A DNA stretch of 64,000 nt from Diplonema papillatum (GCA_030068145.1 JAPJBO010000442.1:1-64000); one strand, 5' to 3'. Numbered from the stretch's first letter, positions 31,833-43,107 are shown. Numbers and translations are program-made. The notes: generated by a model from the letters alone, not told the origin.

Positions 31833-32967
31833 TGCAGTATTATTGTGTTTCCGACAAGGAACGTTTTCTTTTTTTGATTATTTCTTACCTAGTGTGCAAA
31901 GTGAAATGTATAGGTGACAAAAGCAAATAGACAATACAGTTTCGGAGTAATTTGGGCCTAGGAAAGCGGGGCTTGTGCAGGTGTCTAGCCTTCACCAAGC
32001 ACGATCGTTTCGACTCGCTACTGCATGTCCCGATTTTCCTTAGCGGACCTGCTCTCGGTTCTCGTATTCCGTAGCCAGCCCAATCTGGGCATCAAAGAAT
32101 TCTACTCCGGTCTAATGGTCACCTACCCACCAGTGGTCGCCTCAATGTGGACACTGCCTCGATTTTCAGTGATGTGTGTTGAAACACCCGAAAAAAGGTG
32201 ACACAGCTGACCCGCAAACCCGTGGGCTGCAGTACTACTGAACACGTGGAGCATGTTGCTACACTACATGTGAACTATTCAAGCTCCTGTTGGCGTGAGT
32301 TGTGCCGGCACAAAGTGAGAAAGGTGTGACAGAACGTGTTGCAAGAGTGTGCGTACATGAGGTGGAGCACATGAGCAAGGGCTAGTGTACTCGTGGGGTA
32401 CCAGCGTTGAAGTACACCTGGTTCGACTGGGGGATTGAGCTCTACATGACCGCGAGCAACGGTGTGAAGGTTTGAAAGCCTGAAGCACATAGGTCTCGGA
32501 ACAGTTGTCAAAGAAATCAAGTGACCAGGTTACCATCAAGATCGCGCAGCCATAAACCCGATACTTCAAAGACAGTACCTTCATCGGAGGACACTTCAAT
32601 ATTACCTGTGTTGTTGGTCAGCCATTTCCACAAACCAATTTCCGGAAGTGTTTCGAGAACAGACATGTTTCATTGCATAGGCACAATGAGATAGCGCCCA
32701 AAATTCGGCACATAGCAGAAAAAAAAATGGTGAAAGTGTCAAACCGGACCTACTCCGCTTGACACACGCCCGGGGATTAGCCATGCCGGTCTTCTCACAC
32801 CGTCTAGGTATGGAGGGGGGACAGTTGAGAGAACAAAAGTTAAGTATACCCTTGTCAGCTCTCTTCTTGACAGTGAGGAGAGTGCCTTCAGGGATCTTTC
32901 CCGAGGACAATACAGCTTCCCGCTTGAGGAACACCTGTAGGTTTTGATGAACGGAGCATCATCCAAT
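31833..32967. other. Intergenic, no recognised gene
   Basis: It contains a short ACCCGCAAACCCG motif (about 32211-32223). No coding frame, tandem array or transposon end was seen before the TIR at 32968. Confidence 0.5.
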
Positions 32968-33087
32968 GCATTCCGACGGAATCCGCGCAGATTTTTTGTT
33001 TCTACTCCGACAGCTCTCACACGGACCCCAGACGACCCCAGGCGGACCGTAGGCGGAATCCGTGTGAGTCCGCCTGGAGTCCGCTGC

Positions 33088-36000
33088 TGAGCCAATTCAC
33101 CTAGCCCCCCTGAAAGTGACTTTAGCTCGATTACGCGTCGACTACACTCGATTACACTCGATTACGCTGTCCAGTGGCAGGAGAAGTGGATAGCGAATAG
33201 CCAGCACGGGTTCAGGCCCAAACACGGAACCGTGGACGTGGTATTCGAAATCGCCTCGCAAATCGAAGAAGCGCTCTTGACGGGTAAGGAGCTATACGGC
33301 GTGGCCCTAGACTTTGCCAAGTGTTTTGACAAGGTGCCGCGAGACATCGTGTTGAAGCTGGTGGGGGAACTGGGCCTCCATGAGAGAATCCTCGGGCCGC
33401 TGCGCGACATTTACGCGCGATTACGGAGGCGGTACAAGCTGCACATGGGAGTGGGAGGTGTCTTCTTCACCACCAATGGGATGCTGCAGGGCTGCCCCCT
33501 GAGCGTGATCCTCATCAACGCGCTGCTCTCCATCGTTGTGCGCAGAGTGGACGACGTGGGGGGGGTGACGAGCGAATCCTTCGCGGACGACCTCACCCTC
33601 CTGTCGCGTCTCAGGGAAGCCTGCTTGCAGAACGCCTTGGTGGAAGTCGACAAATTCTGTTCGAACACCGGCATGTCGATCGGGATACCGAAGACGTTTG
33701 CTTTTGGGACGCCGAAGGGGTATGAAGCGAAGTTGAGGGTAGGCGGCGCACTTATCGCGACGAAGGAGGAGCTCACCATCGTAGGGTGCCTAGTCGGCAC
33801 GAAGCGAACACGCAGGACAACGGACCTGCGCTACGACCAGCGCGCAGAGGAGGCCGAACGGTTGGGAGCTCTGCCGATCTCGATGACGCAGAGGTCGGGA
33901 CTAGCGGCGATGGCAGTTTTACCGGCGGCGACATACGGCTCGGAGTTCGCGCTTCCGACGGTGCGGGGGCTGGGGAAGTTCACCGCAGCACTACTCAGAG
34001 GCGTCTGGGACCCGGTGAGGCTGCATCGGGCGCAGGAGGCCGTGTTGGGCATTCTAAACAAGGCCCACTTGCTCGACCCGTACACAGTGCTGCCGTATCG
34101 GTCGCTCGGCATGATCGCAGAAGTGTGCCGAAGGAGGCCGGCGTGGAGGGCCCGCGTCGCAACAGTTCGAAAGGCGTATGGCAGCAGAATCCGCGCATGG
34201 GGACCGATCGGTATTGCGGCCGAGCATGCGAAAAAGCTCGGTATGCGATGGACGGAAGATTTCGACAACGCCGAGGACGAGGCAGGGAACGTGCTGGGGC
34301 TGGTGCGACAAAGCAGGGGGGAGCGAGGGCACACGCTGAGAAGGGTGATTCGCGGCTGGCGGCTAGCGGGGCTTGAGAAGAGGCGGGTAGACTTCGGAGG
34401 GGTGCGGGCGGGTGTAGACTACGTCGCGACGAATGCCTACGGGCTGAAGGCGTCGACAACGCTGACGGCTGCACGGGACGTTGCCGAGGTCGTGGCCGGG
34501 TCGGTGATGACGGAGTCACATGCTGCCAAGCTGTGGGGAGGTGACGGGCTGTGCAGACGCTGTGTCGAGCCGACGGAGGAAACCCTGGGCCACATTTGGT
34601 GGCAATGCCGGGCGTACGAACGGATCCGAGCGCAACACCAGTATGCCGAAATTGTTGGCGCGGATCGCTCGACTTGGCCCCCGTGCCTGCAAGAACACGG
34701 GATTCTGCCGAAGGGAAGTCGAGTCAGCATCGAAGTGCTGCACACGTTCATGGCGGAGGTCATGCACGAGAGACGACGGCTGGAGAGGGAAGGAAGAGAC
34801 CGGGCGGTCGGCCACCCCTGGAGACAACTGCACCCCGACGACTGCCCCCCGCGCCGACTGAATTTCGAAGCGATCGCTGGACCGGGGACCTTCGCGGCGG
34901 TCGGAGGAGAGAGGTGGTTCCGGGCGCTGCAACATTGGCTGGATGGGATGTGCTGGTCGGTAGCGGGTGACGTTTCGACAGCGGAGCTCGCCATCGACTT
35001 TGAAGTGTACACCGGGCTCGATCTGCCGGGCAGTGTCGTAGCAACGACGGACGGGACACCGTTGAGCATGCGTGCGAGGGTACTCGCGAGGCTTTTGAAA
35101 ACCGTCGGGGATGCGCTGGAGCGAAACGGCGACGAACCGCCTCTGCCGGGAAGGAAACTGGGGACGGTAGGGTCGCTGAGAACGGTGGGAGCCCCGCCGT
35201 GCCTCACGGGGTACGAGATGAGGCCAATCTTCCGTGGTGGTACGGAGACGATGGAAGTGCTCGAGACGCAGCTGACGACGGCTCGGCACGAATTCAACGG
35301 CGAGGCGTGGGGGATGGATCTTTTCCCGACGTACGGAGGTGGAAGGGCGGAGCGTGCGGCGAGATGGGCGGTGTTCAACGACGCTACGGAGAAGAAGAAA
35401 GGCAAGAAGTCGGCAGTCGTCGGAGGGGATCCGTGGTACGTGCCGGAAGGGGTTCCCCAACACGAAAAGTGGGGTGAGCGGGTGTGCCACGAGCACCAAA
35501 AGGTGAAGTGCGACGTCTGCAAGCGCCGGGGCAAGTCGGTGGCGTGGTGCTGTAAGGCCCACCACAAGGAAGACGACGGCCTTGCGGTGAAGTTCTGCGC
35601 GCAGCACCGCCTGACGCAATGCGCGACGTGCAAGACGATCGCAGAGTGCTGCCGCAACGGACACCACCGGTGCCTTGATCATGGCATGCCGACGTGTGCG
35701 CACTGCAGCCGGCTCGCGGATTTGCGGAGTCGAAGGCCCAAACTGTGCTGTCGGAAGGGGCACCACCGGGCGACCGTGGCGAGAGGAGAAGAAGCAGCAT
35801 CGAAGAGGAAGGCGGAGCTGGAGGGTCCCGCGCCAGCGCCGAGACAGGCGAAACGTGAGAACGTGGTGCTCGTTCTGCCGGAAGCAGAGGAAGACGAGCG
35901 AGAACCCGCAACATCAACGCCGACATCAGCAGCGAAGGTCGGGAAGACGGCGCCAACGCCAGCGAAGAAGCGGCAACCAGACTCCGCGGCGGAGCCGGTA

Positions 36001-36297
36001 CCGAAAAGACGCAAAGGACGCGTCGATGCGCCACGACCATCGCCCAGGCGCTGGGAAAAAGCAGAAATCGACGCGCAACCGATGAACCTCGACGAGCAAT
36101 CGAAGAAGAAGCGAAGCACCAAACGCGCGCCTGAGCGCGACGATCAAGACGAGCTAAAGAGGCGAAAGCATGACACATCACGTGCGAAGAGATAACCGCG
36201 CCGTCGGCGATGCAGATTATCGCCACAGATTCTTTCCATTCTAATCCAAACGATTATGCTCGATTACACTCGATCAGGGGGTAGGTGAATTGGCTCA
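33088..36297 (+). mobile_element. Element carrying a reverse transcriptase, with TIRs and 5-bp TSD
   Basis: The ends are TGAGCCAATTCACCTA (33088-33103) and its exact inverse (36282-36297), with similarity extending inward through a C-run and TGA. GCTGC stands directly outside both ends (33083-33087 and 36298-36302), as expected for a 5-bp target duplication. The ends have the TG...CA form. Inside each end lies a direct motif CTCGATTACACTCGAT (33147-33162 and 36259-36274). The only gene is the reverse-transcriptase frame, which fills almost the whole element. Confidence 0.75.
33091..36195 (+). CDS. LINE-type reverse transcriptase with Cys/His-rich C-terminus
   Basis: The frame is open from a stop at 33088-33090 to a stop after SRAKR, with no ATG before the RT motifs, so the start is unknown. 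Numbering from codon 33232: a QHGFRPKHGT motif lies just before residue 1, motif A at 26-33 (LDFAKCFD), motif B at 84-91 (MLQGCPLS) and motif C at 116-120 (SFADD). All catalytic Asp residues are present. A CX2CX9HX4C knuckle at 441-459 is the usual C-terminal zinc knuckle of non-LTR retrotransposons. After about 290 residues of unknown fold come several Cys/His pairs at about 750-845, then a Lys/Arg-rich tail that may be a nuclear signal. No endonuclease is seen and the RT finger region upstream of QHGF is missing. It could be a 5'-truncated LINE product or a compact RT gene adopted by the element. Confidence 0.85.
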   Translation, partial: ANSPSPPESDFSSITRRLHSITLDYAVQWQEKWIANSQHGFRPKHGTVDVVFEIASQIEEALLTGKELYGVALDFAKCFDKVPRDIVLKLVGELGLHERILGPLRDIYARLRRRYKLHMGVGGVFFTTNGMLQGCPLSVILINALLSIVVRRVDDVGGVTSESFADDLTLLSRLREACLQNALVEVDKFCSNTGMSIGIPKTFAFGTPKGYEAKLRVGGALIATKEELTIVGCLVGTKRTRRTTDLRYDQRAEEAERLGALPISMTQRSGLAAMAVLPAATYGSEFALPTVRGLGKFTAALLRGVWDPVRLHRAQEAVLGILNKAHLLDPYTVLPYRSLGMIAEVCRRRPAWRARVATVRKAYGSRIRAWGPIGIAAEHAKKLGMRWTEDFDNAEDEAGNVLGLVRQSRGERGHTLRRVIRGWRLAGLEKRRVDFGGVRAGVDYVATNAYGLKASTTLTAARDVAEVVAGSVMTESHAAKLWGGDGLCRRCVEPTEETLGHIWWQCRAYERIRAQHQYAEIVGADRSTWPPCLQEHGILPKGSRVSIEVLHTFMAEVMHERRRLEREGRDRAVGHPWRQLHPDDCPPRRLNFEAIAGPGTFAAVGGERWFRALQHWLDGMCWSVAGDVSTAELAIDFEVYTGLDLPGSVVATTDGTPLSMRARVLARLLKTVGDALERNGDEPPLPGRKLGTVGSLRTVGAPPCLTGYEMRPIFRGGTETMEVLETQLTTARHEFNGEAWGMDLFPTYGGGRAERAARWAVFNDATEKKKGKKSAVVGGDPWYVPEGVPQHEKWGERVCHEHQKVKCDVCKRRGKSVAWCCKAHHKEDDGLAVKFCAQHRLTQCATCKTIAECCRNGHHRCLDHGMPTCAHCSRLADLRSRRPKLCCRKGHHRATVARGEEAASKRKAELEGPAPAPRQAKRENVVLVLPEAEEDEREPATSTPTSAAKVGKTAPTPAKKRQPDSAAEPVPKRRKGRVDAPRPSPRRWEKAEIDAQPMNLDEQSKKKRSTKRAPERDDQDELKRRKHDTSRAKR

Positions 36298-36630
36298 GCT
36301 GCGCAAAAATGCTCACTTTTAGTATTATCTGACGTATATTTTTTTTACTTCTACTTCCACACATAATAGAGACGCATTGGAGAGCCGGAGGGAACCGAAT
36401 TAGAGCGGTCGTTGAGCAAGGTTATTCCCACGGACAAGAGCTGGCACTGGTCGCTTTAGCGAGAAGACTCAGAGAAGTAGACGTGAAGAATACTAAAAAA
36501 AACTAAAAAATACTAAGAATACTAGATATCCTGAGTATTTTTCAGTCGAAAACAGCCACACGGACCCCAGGCTGACCCTGCACGGAATCACACGGATTCC
36601 GTGTGAGTCCGACGGAGTCCGTCGGAATGC

Positions 36631-38504
36631 AATGTATGGAGCATTGTCAGATACCGATCGTGTCGACTCTACCTTCCCCTGTGCAACACGGCGCTCCAGT
36701 AGGATCCCAGCAACGGTGTGCCAGTACGCACCCACCACTATGCTTTCCTGGAACATGCAAGCCCAGGGGATTAGTTTCCGTTGCAGATTTAGACTGTCGG
36801 TCTAATTCTGCAAACCGGTTTTGGCCGGGGAAAAAAAATGTTCAAAAAACGGTGTGCAAAGTAAATATAGGCGGGGGGTGGTGTTTGTAGCAGTGTTGAA
36901 GGTGCTGGAAGGCTGCTGAGCCTCCACTGCTGAGACACAGCCGCTGCTGTTCAACTGTATTCAGCTTCGGGTCGGCAGGTTGCAGCTACCACTGTGCTTC
37001 ATTAGCAGGCCAAGGTCCTGTTTGCCAGTTGAGTGGGTTACGAGCTAAGAGTGGCCCGCAGATGATGAAGTAAAAATTGTTGGTGATAAAACGTTCCTAT
37101 TGTTAGGCTTTTTCCAATGGCTATCAAGGGTGAGTGGCAATTTTTTTCCTCGCGCCTTCGGCACGATGTTGCTAAGAATAACGCTAAAAATGTTGTTGCA
37201 AGCACGGCGGTGCAGGTGCAGATAGACCAAAACCGTGGACCTATTAGCATAGGAATCACAGGACCTCTATTCGCCGGGCGGTGCTGTCAGCACTGGTTCC
37301 GCGTCGCATCAAGTACATGATGCTGGAGGTTGGGGGATAGGCGACCGCGACTCAATTAAGGTGCGGTCAACAGTGTCGCCATGTGAAGGCCCCACCATGA
37401 CACCGGGCGGCTCAAAAAAATAAAAATAAAGTGCAAAAAACGACTCTCTATGAAAAAAGTCGTGGGGGTCCAGTGGAGGCATGGGTTAGGCCGCTGTGCC
37501 AGGAAGCCGGCAGGCGGTCAGGGGCTGGGCTGGGCATCGGTGGGTCGCCGCTGGGCATGGTGGGCTGGCTGGCAGAAGCTTGGGGCTGCCGCGGGCTGAG
37601 CCGAGTTAGAGTCGAGGCTCAGAAGCACCCCGGAATTCTTGACAGATTCTTTCCGAGTCGACAAGTGCCTTGTTCCGTGTGATCTCCGGTCTGCATCTAC
37701 TCGTGCCCATGATTTACCAGCACAGTATCCGGTGGAGGAAGTTGAAATGGGCTGTTGCCGGGGCGAGGGTCACACAGGTGGCAAACAGTGCCACCAGTAC
37801 GTTGGTCGAGAAGTGCAAACTCTTTCTCCGCCTGAATGTACCGTACCGTTTGCCGGGGGGCGCGCCCGGCCCCCCTCTTGGGAAGATTCGGGGGAACAAA
37901 AGCTTCTCGGGTTCAGAGCACAAGCAAATTGGCTACTGAGACGGAATTTGGAAACCTGAGGCAATATGAAGCTAATAGCCTGAGCAAGCGGCTGCAAGCC
38001 TCCCAAAAAAAAAAAGAATAGTTGAGTTGCAGCTCTTGACAAAGATAGATGGAAAAAAGAAGGTGTTTTTATTCTTCACTTTTTCTCACGAACGGGGTCG
38101 GTCCTGCTTTTGGCTTTGTAGGTTCTCCCGACTCCCCAATTCGTGGTCAGCACAAACTCAAGAGGTCTAGTCAACTATTCCCTGCAGTATTGGCATACAG
38201 GGATTTATACGCCGGTCTAGATGGGCGGGTCACCCGTCCATCCAGTGATTTATATATGGGTCTGGGGCTCGGGGCCACCCCGAGCGCGAAAAAAAAAAAA
38301 TTGCCTTAATTTTGGGCTGGGGGTTGGGGTAGGGCCGGGTCAATACCAACCGGGATCAGCGGGGGTGAGGGACGAAGCCATGGCGAAGTCATGGCGAAAG
38401 CCATGGCGAAGCCATGGGGGCAGGAAGAGTAAAACGGAGGCGGGGAAAGAGGAGGCAGGAGGGCCAGGGGCGGAGGGCCAAAGGGGGTGGTGGGAGGCGA
38501 GACG
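36631..38504. other. No recognised gene; short repeats
   Basis: It contains the hairpin at 36783-36811, a CATGGCGAAG(C/T) short repeat at about 38380-38420, and a TACCGT plus GGGGGGC-type fragment near 37840 that recurs at 39510 and 43930. No coding frame is convincing. Confidence 0.45.
36783..36811. repeat. Short hairpin repeat, copy 1
   Basis: GCAGATTTAGAC, a 5-nt centre and GTCTAATTCTGC form a 12-bp stem with one mismatch. A perfect version occurs at 48941-48969. Confidence 0.7.
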
Positions 38505-39490
38505 TTGACTACCAAGTCTAATTAAATTTGGGATCGGAAATTGGACGTTGACTACCAATTCTAATTAAATTTGGATCGGAAATTGGACGTTGACTACCAA
38601 TTCTAATTAAATTTGGGATTCAAAATTGAACGTTGACTACCAATTCTAATTAAATTTGAGATCGGAAATTGGACGTTGACTACCAATTCTAATTAAATTT
38701 GGATTCAAAATTGAACGTTGACTACCAATTCTAATTAAATTTGAGATCGGAAATTGGATGTTGACTACCAATTCTAATTAAATTTAGATTCAAAATTGAA
38801 CGTTGACTACCAATTCTAATTAAATTCAGAATCGGAAATTGGACGTTGACTACCAATTCTAATTAAATTTGAATTCAAAATTGAACGTTGACTACCAATT
38901 CTAATTAAATTCAGAATCCGAAATTGGATGTTGACTACCAATTCTAATTAATTTTGGATCCGACAATAGACGTTCACTGCCACTTCTAATTAAATTTGGG
39001 ATCCGACATTAGACGTTGACTACCAATTCTATTTAAATTCAGAATCGGAAATTGGACGTTGACTACCACTTCTAATTAAATTTGGATACGACATCAGACG
39101 TTGACTACCGATTGTAATTAAATTTGGAATCCGAAATGGACGTTGACTACCAATTGTAGTTAAATTTTGGATTTGGCATCAGACGTTGACTACCGATTGT
39201 AATTAAATTTGGAATCCGAAACTGGACGTTGACTACCAATTGTAGTTTAAATTTGGGATCCGAAACTGGACGTTGCCTATCAATTCTAATTAATTTTTGG
39301 ATTTGGCATCAGACGTTGCCTACCAATTTTAATTAAATTTGGAGCCAACCCTGAACGTTGACTACCAATTCTATTTAAATTTGGAATCGGAAATTGGACG
39401 TTGAGTACCGATTCTAATTAGATTTGGGGTTCGGCATCAGACGTTGACTACCGGTTCTAACTGAATTTGGATTCAATACTAGAAGTTGAC
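38505..39490. repeat. AT-rich satellite of about 42-45 bp, about 22 units
   Basis: Each unit has GTTGACTACCAATTCTAATT and AAATTTGG followed by a variable part (GATCGGAAATTGGAC, GATTCAAAATTGAAC and others). Two unit types alternate in the first half, which suggests a dimeric higher-order unit. One more fragment lies at 39648-39670. Confidence 0.9.
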
Positions 39491-39760
39491 CGGTGCGGAA
39501 ATTCTTCGCTGTACCGTACCGTGCGCTGGGGGGCGCTGCCCCCCAGACCCCCCTCTCTTACAAATTAGCTTAACCATTTCGTCTGATTCTTGTTCCAACA
39601 CTGAGGTTGGGTGGGTTAGCCTGGGCTGGCCTGGTAGTGCTTGCCTCTTGACTACCAATTCTAATTAATTTTGGATCCACCACAGGACCCCGAGGGCGAA
39701 AAGGACTTTTCTGCAGAGGAGGAAAAGCTATATAAATCCCTGCGTCCATCCTCAAAAAAA

Positions 39761-41968
39761 GTACGTGCGCTCGGCTAAGGCCGGCGCGTGGCGAGACTGG
39801 AGGCAGCAGTTAAAGTTCGGGGAACAGCAAAGTTCGGGCGAAGCTAAGTTCGGGCAATGCTAAGTTCTGGTGAAGCAAAGTTCGGGTGAAGCTAAGTTCG
39901 GGCGAAACAAAGTTCGGGCGAAGCAAAGTTCGGGCAAAGCTAAGTTCGGGTGAGCAAAGTTCTGGTGAAGCAAAGTTCGGGCGAAGGTGAAGCTAAGTTT
40001 GGGCGAAACAAAGTCCGGGCGAAGCTAAGTTCTGGGTGAAGCAAAGTTCGGACGTTCTGGTGAAGCTAAGATCGGGCGAAACAAAGTTCGGCGAAGCTAA
40101 GTTCGGGTGAAGCAAAGTTCGGGCGAAGCTAAGTTCTGGTGAAGCAAAGTTCGGGCGAAGCTAAGTTCGGGTGAATCAAAGTTCTGGTGAAGCTAAGTTC
40201 GGGCGAAACAAAGTTCGGGCGAAACAAAGTTCGGGCGAAGCAAAGTTCTGGGCGAAGCTAAGTTCGGATGAAGCAAAGTTCGGGTGAAGCAAAGTTCGGC
40301 GAAACAAAGTTCTGGGGAAGCAAAGTTCGGGCGAAGCAAAGTTCGGGCGAAGCTAAGTTCTGGTGAAGCAAAGTTCGGGCGAAGCAAAGTTCGGGTCAAG
40401 CTAAGTTCGGGCGAAACAAAGTCCGGGCGAAGCTAAGTTCTGGGGAAGCAAAGTTCGGATGAAGCAAAGTTCTGGTGAAGCACAGTTCGGGCGAAACAAA
40501 GTCCGGGCGAAGCTAAGTTCTGGGTGAAGCAAAGTTCGGACGTTCTGGTGAAGCTAAGATCGGGCGAAAAAGTTCGGCGAAGCTAAGTTCGGGTGAAGCA
40601 AAGTTCGGGCGAAGCTAAGTTCTGGTGAAGCAAAGTTCGGGCGAAGCTAAGTTCGGGTGAAGCAAAGTTCTGGTGAAGCTAAGTTCGGGCGAAACAAAGT
40701 TCGGGCGAAGCAAAGTTCGGGCGAAGGTGAAGCTAAGTTCGGGCGAAACAAAGTCCGGGCGAAGCTAAGTTCTGGGTGAAGCAAAGTTCGGACGTTCTGG
40801 TGAAGCTAAGATCGGGCGAAAAAGTTCGGCGAAGCTAAGTTCGGGTGAAGCAAAGTTCGGGTGAAGCAAAGTTCTGGTGAAGCTAAGTTCGGGCGAAACA
40901 AAGTTCGGGCGAAACAAAGTTCGGGCGAAGCAAGTTCTGGGCGAAGCTAAGTTCGGATGAAGCAAAGTTCTGGTGAAGCAAAGTTCGGGCGAAACAAAGC
41001 TCTGGGGGAAGCAAAGTTCGGGTGAAGCAAGTTCGGGCGAAGCTAAGTTCTGGTGAAGCAAAGTTCGGGCGAAGCAAAGTTCGGTCAAGCTAAGTTCGGG
41101 CGAACAAAGTGCGGGCGAAGCTAAGTTCTGGGGGAAGCAAAGTTCGGATGAAGCAAAGTTCTGGTGAAGCAAAGTTCGGGCGAAACAAAGTTCTGGGGGA
41201 AGCAAAGTTCGGGCGAAGCAAAGTTCGGGCGAAGCTAAGTTCTGGTGAAGCAAAGTTCGGGCGAAGCAAAGTTCGGGTCAAGCTAAGTTCGGCGCGAAAC
41301 AAAGTCCGGGCGAAGCTAAGTTCTGGGGGAAGCAAAGTTCGGTGAAGCAAAGTTCTGGTGAAGCTAAGATCGGGCGAAACAAAGTTCGGGCGAAGCTAAG
41401 TTCGGGTGAAGCTAAGTTCGGGTGAAGCAAAGTTCTGGTGAAGCAAAGTTCGGGCGAAGCAAAGTTCGGGTCAAGCTAAGTTCGGGCGAAACAAAGTCCG
41501 GGCGAAGCTAAGTTCTGGGGGAAGCAAAGTTCGGGTGAAGCAAAGTTCTGGTGAAGCTAAGATCGGGCGAAACAAAGTTCGGGCGAAGCTAAGTTCGGGT
41601 GAAGCTAAGTTCGGGTGAAGCAAAGTTCTGGTGAAGCAAAGCTCGGGCGAAGCTAAGTTCGGGCGAAGTTCGGGTGAAGCAAAGTTCTGGTGAACATTGC
41701 ATGTTCATAGGACCTCCAGTCTCGAAAAATTCTCAAAAACTTCAAACCGAAAAAAACACTTCGCGCGGGGATCGAACCGCGGACCTGTGGGTCCGGAGAC
41801 CGTCGCACTGTTGAAGTGGACCATACAGGCATGAAATCCGAAAAACGGAAAAAGCCCGCTCCGAACTATTATCTAGTTCAAAACAATACACTTTTTAGTG
41901 TAGAGAAAAGTGGGGTTGGCTCGAATAGAGGCTATTCACATTGCATGTTCATAGGACCTCCAGTCTCG
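39761..41968 (-). mobile_element. Satellite-bearing element with tRNA-like head, copy 3 (longest)
   Basis: It has the same ends and order as at 6707-8165: GTACGTGCGCTCGGCTAAGG after seven A, about 117 units of the 16-bp satellite (39813-41693), the 30-bp sequence, the tRNA-like block (41757-41818), the 30-bp sequence again, then an A-run of 19. Internal blocks of the array (for example the GTTCGGACGTTCTGG junction) recur several times, so this copy grew by duplication of segments. Confidence 0.8.
41757..41818 (-). other. tRNA-like sequence, copy 3
   Basis: It is identical in layout to the copy at 7954-8015, with the same B box (GGTTCGATCCC on the minus strand) and pairing ends. The first 60 bases match copy 1 exactly. 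Confidence 0.5.
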
Positions 41969-42153
41969 AAAAAAAAAAAAAAAAAAAACCACGGGCTGGC
42001 GGGTGTGGGTAGGCTACCACAGCAGTCATAGGGGGTGGGGGGCCCATAGGGGGTCCATAGGGGGGTCATGGGGGGTCATAGGGGGGGGGGGGGGGGTCAT
42101 GGAGGCGAGCAAGCGGCCCAACCCGGCGAGACACAGCCGAACTTCCAACCGCA

Positions 42154-43107
42154 GTGGTGGATTCTATCACGCCCAACTCAGGCTGGGGGACACCCGAGGT
42201 CACTCGTGAATTTGTAGAGCAGTTTCACAATCAGTACGGCATTGGCTTTATTGCAGAGCTGAGGGCAAATGTTGAGAAACGTCTGGAGTTGCTGAAGGTC
42301 TTGCAGGGCTTTGGAGTTTATGACCCCCGTAGTCAGCTCTTCAAAACGACCTTTGAGGACATCGACACCCACGGACCTGCATGCGAAGTTGCAGAACGCC
42401 TTCCTTTGGACAAGGTCGAGGAATTCAAAGCGCTCGTCGCACCGCTTCTGGAGCACTTCGCGACACAAAAGCCGCGGAGTCTGGATGGGGGCAATGGAGT
42501 TGTTGTGGATACTACTGCCGACCCCTTTTTCAGTGCGCACATCAAAGAACGCACCCTTGCAGAACTACCTAGTGCACTTGTTGAGTTCGCGCGGCTTCAC
42601 GTGGGCGAGCATCCCACATACACGGACTACTGCTCTGCGTTTCTTCGCGACCAGGGGTTGCGTCTGCAATACCCGAATACAGCGCGCATCCTCTTGATGG
42701 CACTAGTGCTTCCTCTTGGGACGGCTTCCGTGGAACGATTGTTCTCCGTAGTAAAGCAGTGCCGTACGTACATCCGCAACAGGTTGTCGAACTCAACTGT
42801 GCGCCAATGTTTGTTCTTGGCGTACAATCCCCCTTCCGTGACGCCAGAATTTCTTGACCAGCTGATGAGAGAGTATCTCATGCTGGATCCGACAGTCAGG
42901 AAAAATGACAAAGACGATGCGTCAGAAAGCGAGGACTCAGAGCCCGAGCCCGAAGCCGAGGACCCGTTGCGGTACACGAACGTACGCCGAACATTATTGA
43001 AGTTCGCAAAGGCTTCGGTGTACTTCAATGCCGTGTCGGCGGTCCTCGCAAAGAGAGAGCAGTTGGCACGACGCCCCATGCCCTTATTCTCCAACTCTTC
43101 CTTGTAA
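42154..43107 (+). pseudogene. hAT-family transposase, C-terminal part
   Basis: About 317 codons are open and end in a stop after LFSNSSL. Residues about 178-240 (ARILLMALVLPLGTASVERL then FS, RNRL and NP) match the hAT C-terminal dimerisation region, where the A-S-x-E-R-x-F-S motif and R-N-x-L are typical. The N-terminal BED finger and the RNase H-like DDE core of a full hAT transposase (usually 600 residues or more) are not in this frame. No in-frame ATG precedes the domain; the frame begins in a G-rich low-complexity stretch after the third satellite element. A 5'-truncated remnant is most likely, though upstream exons could exist. Confidence 0.75.

Larger units (their letters stand above)
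32968..36630. mobile_element. Outer TIR element that encloses the RT element
   Basis: TGCATTCCGACGGAATCCG at 32968-32986 is matched by its inverse with one mismatch at 36612-36630. Both end regions carry further short palindromes built from ACACGGA/TCCGTGT. No clear target duplication is visible. Outside the inner element only 120 bp remain on the left and 330 bp on the right. The right part includes a 44-codon open stretch (HWRAGGNRIRAVVEQGYSHG and on, 36360-36505) of unknown origin. It reads as an older element into which the RT element inserted. Confidence 0.6.

Noticed and set aside
34437..35766. Minus-strand frames opposite the RT gene
   Set aside because: They lack domains while the plus-strand frame has all RT motifs.
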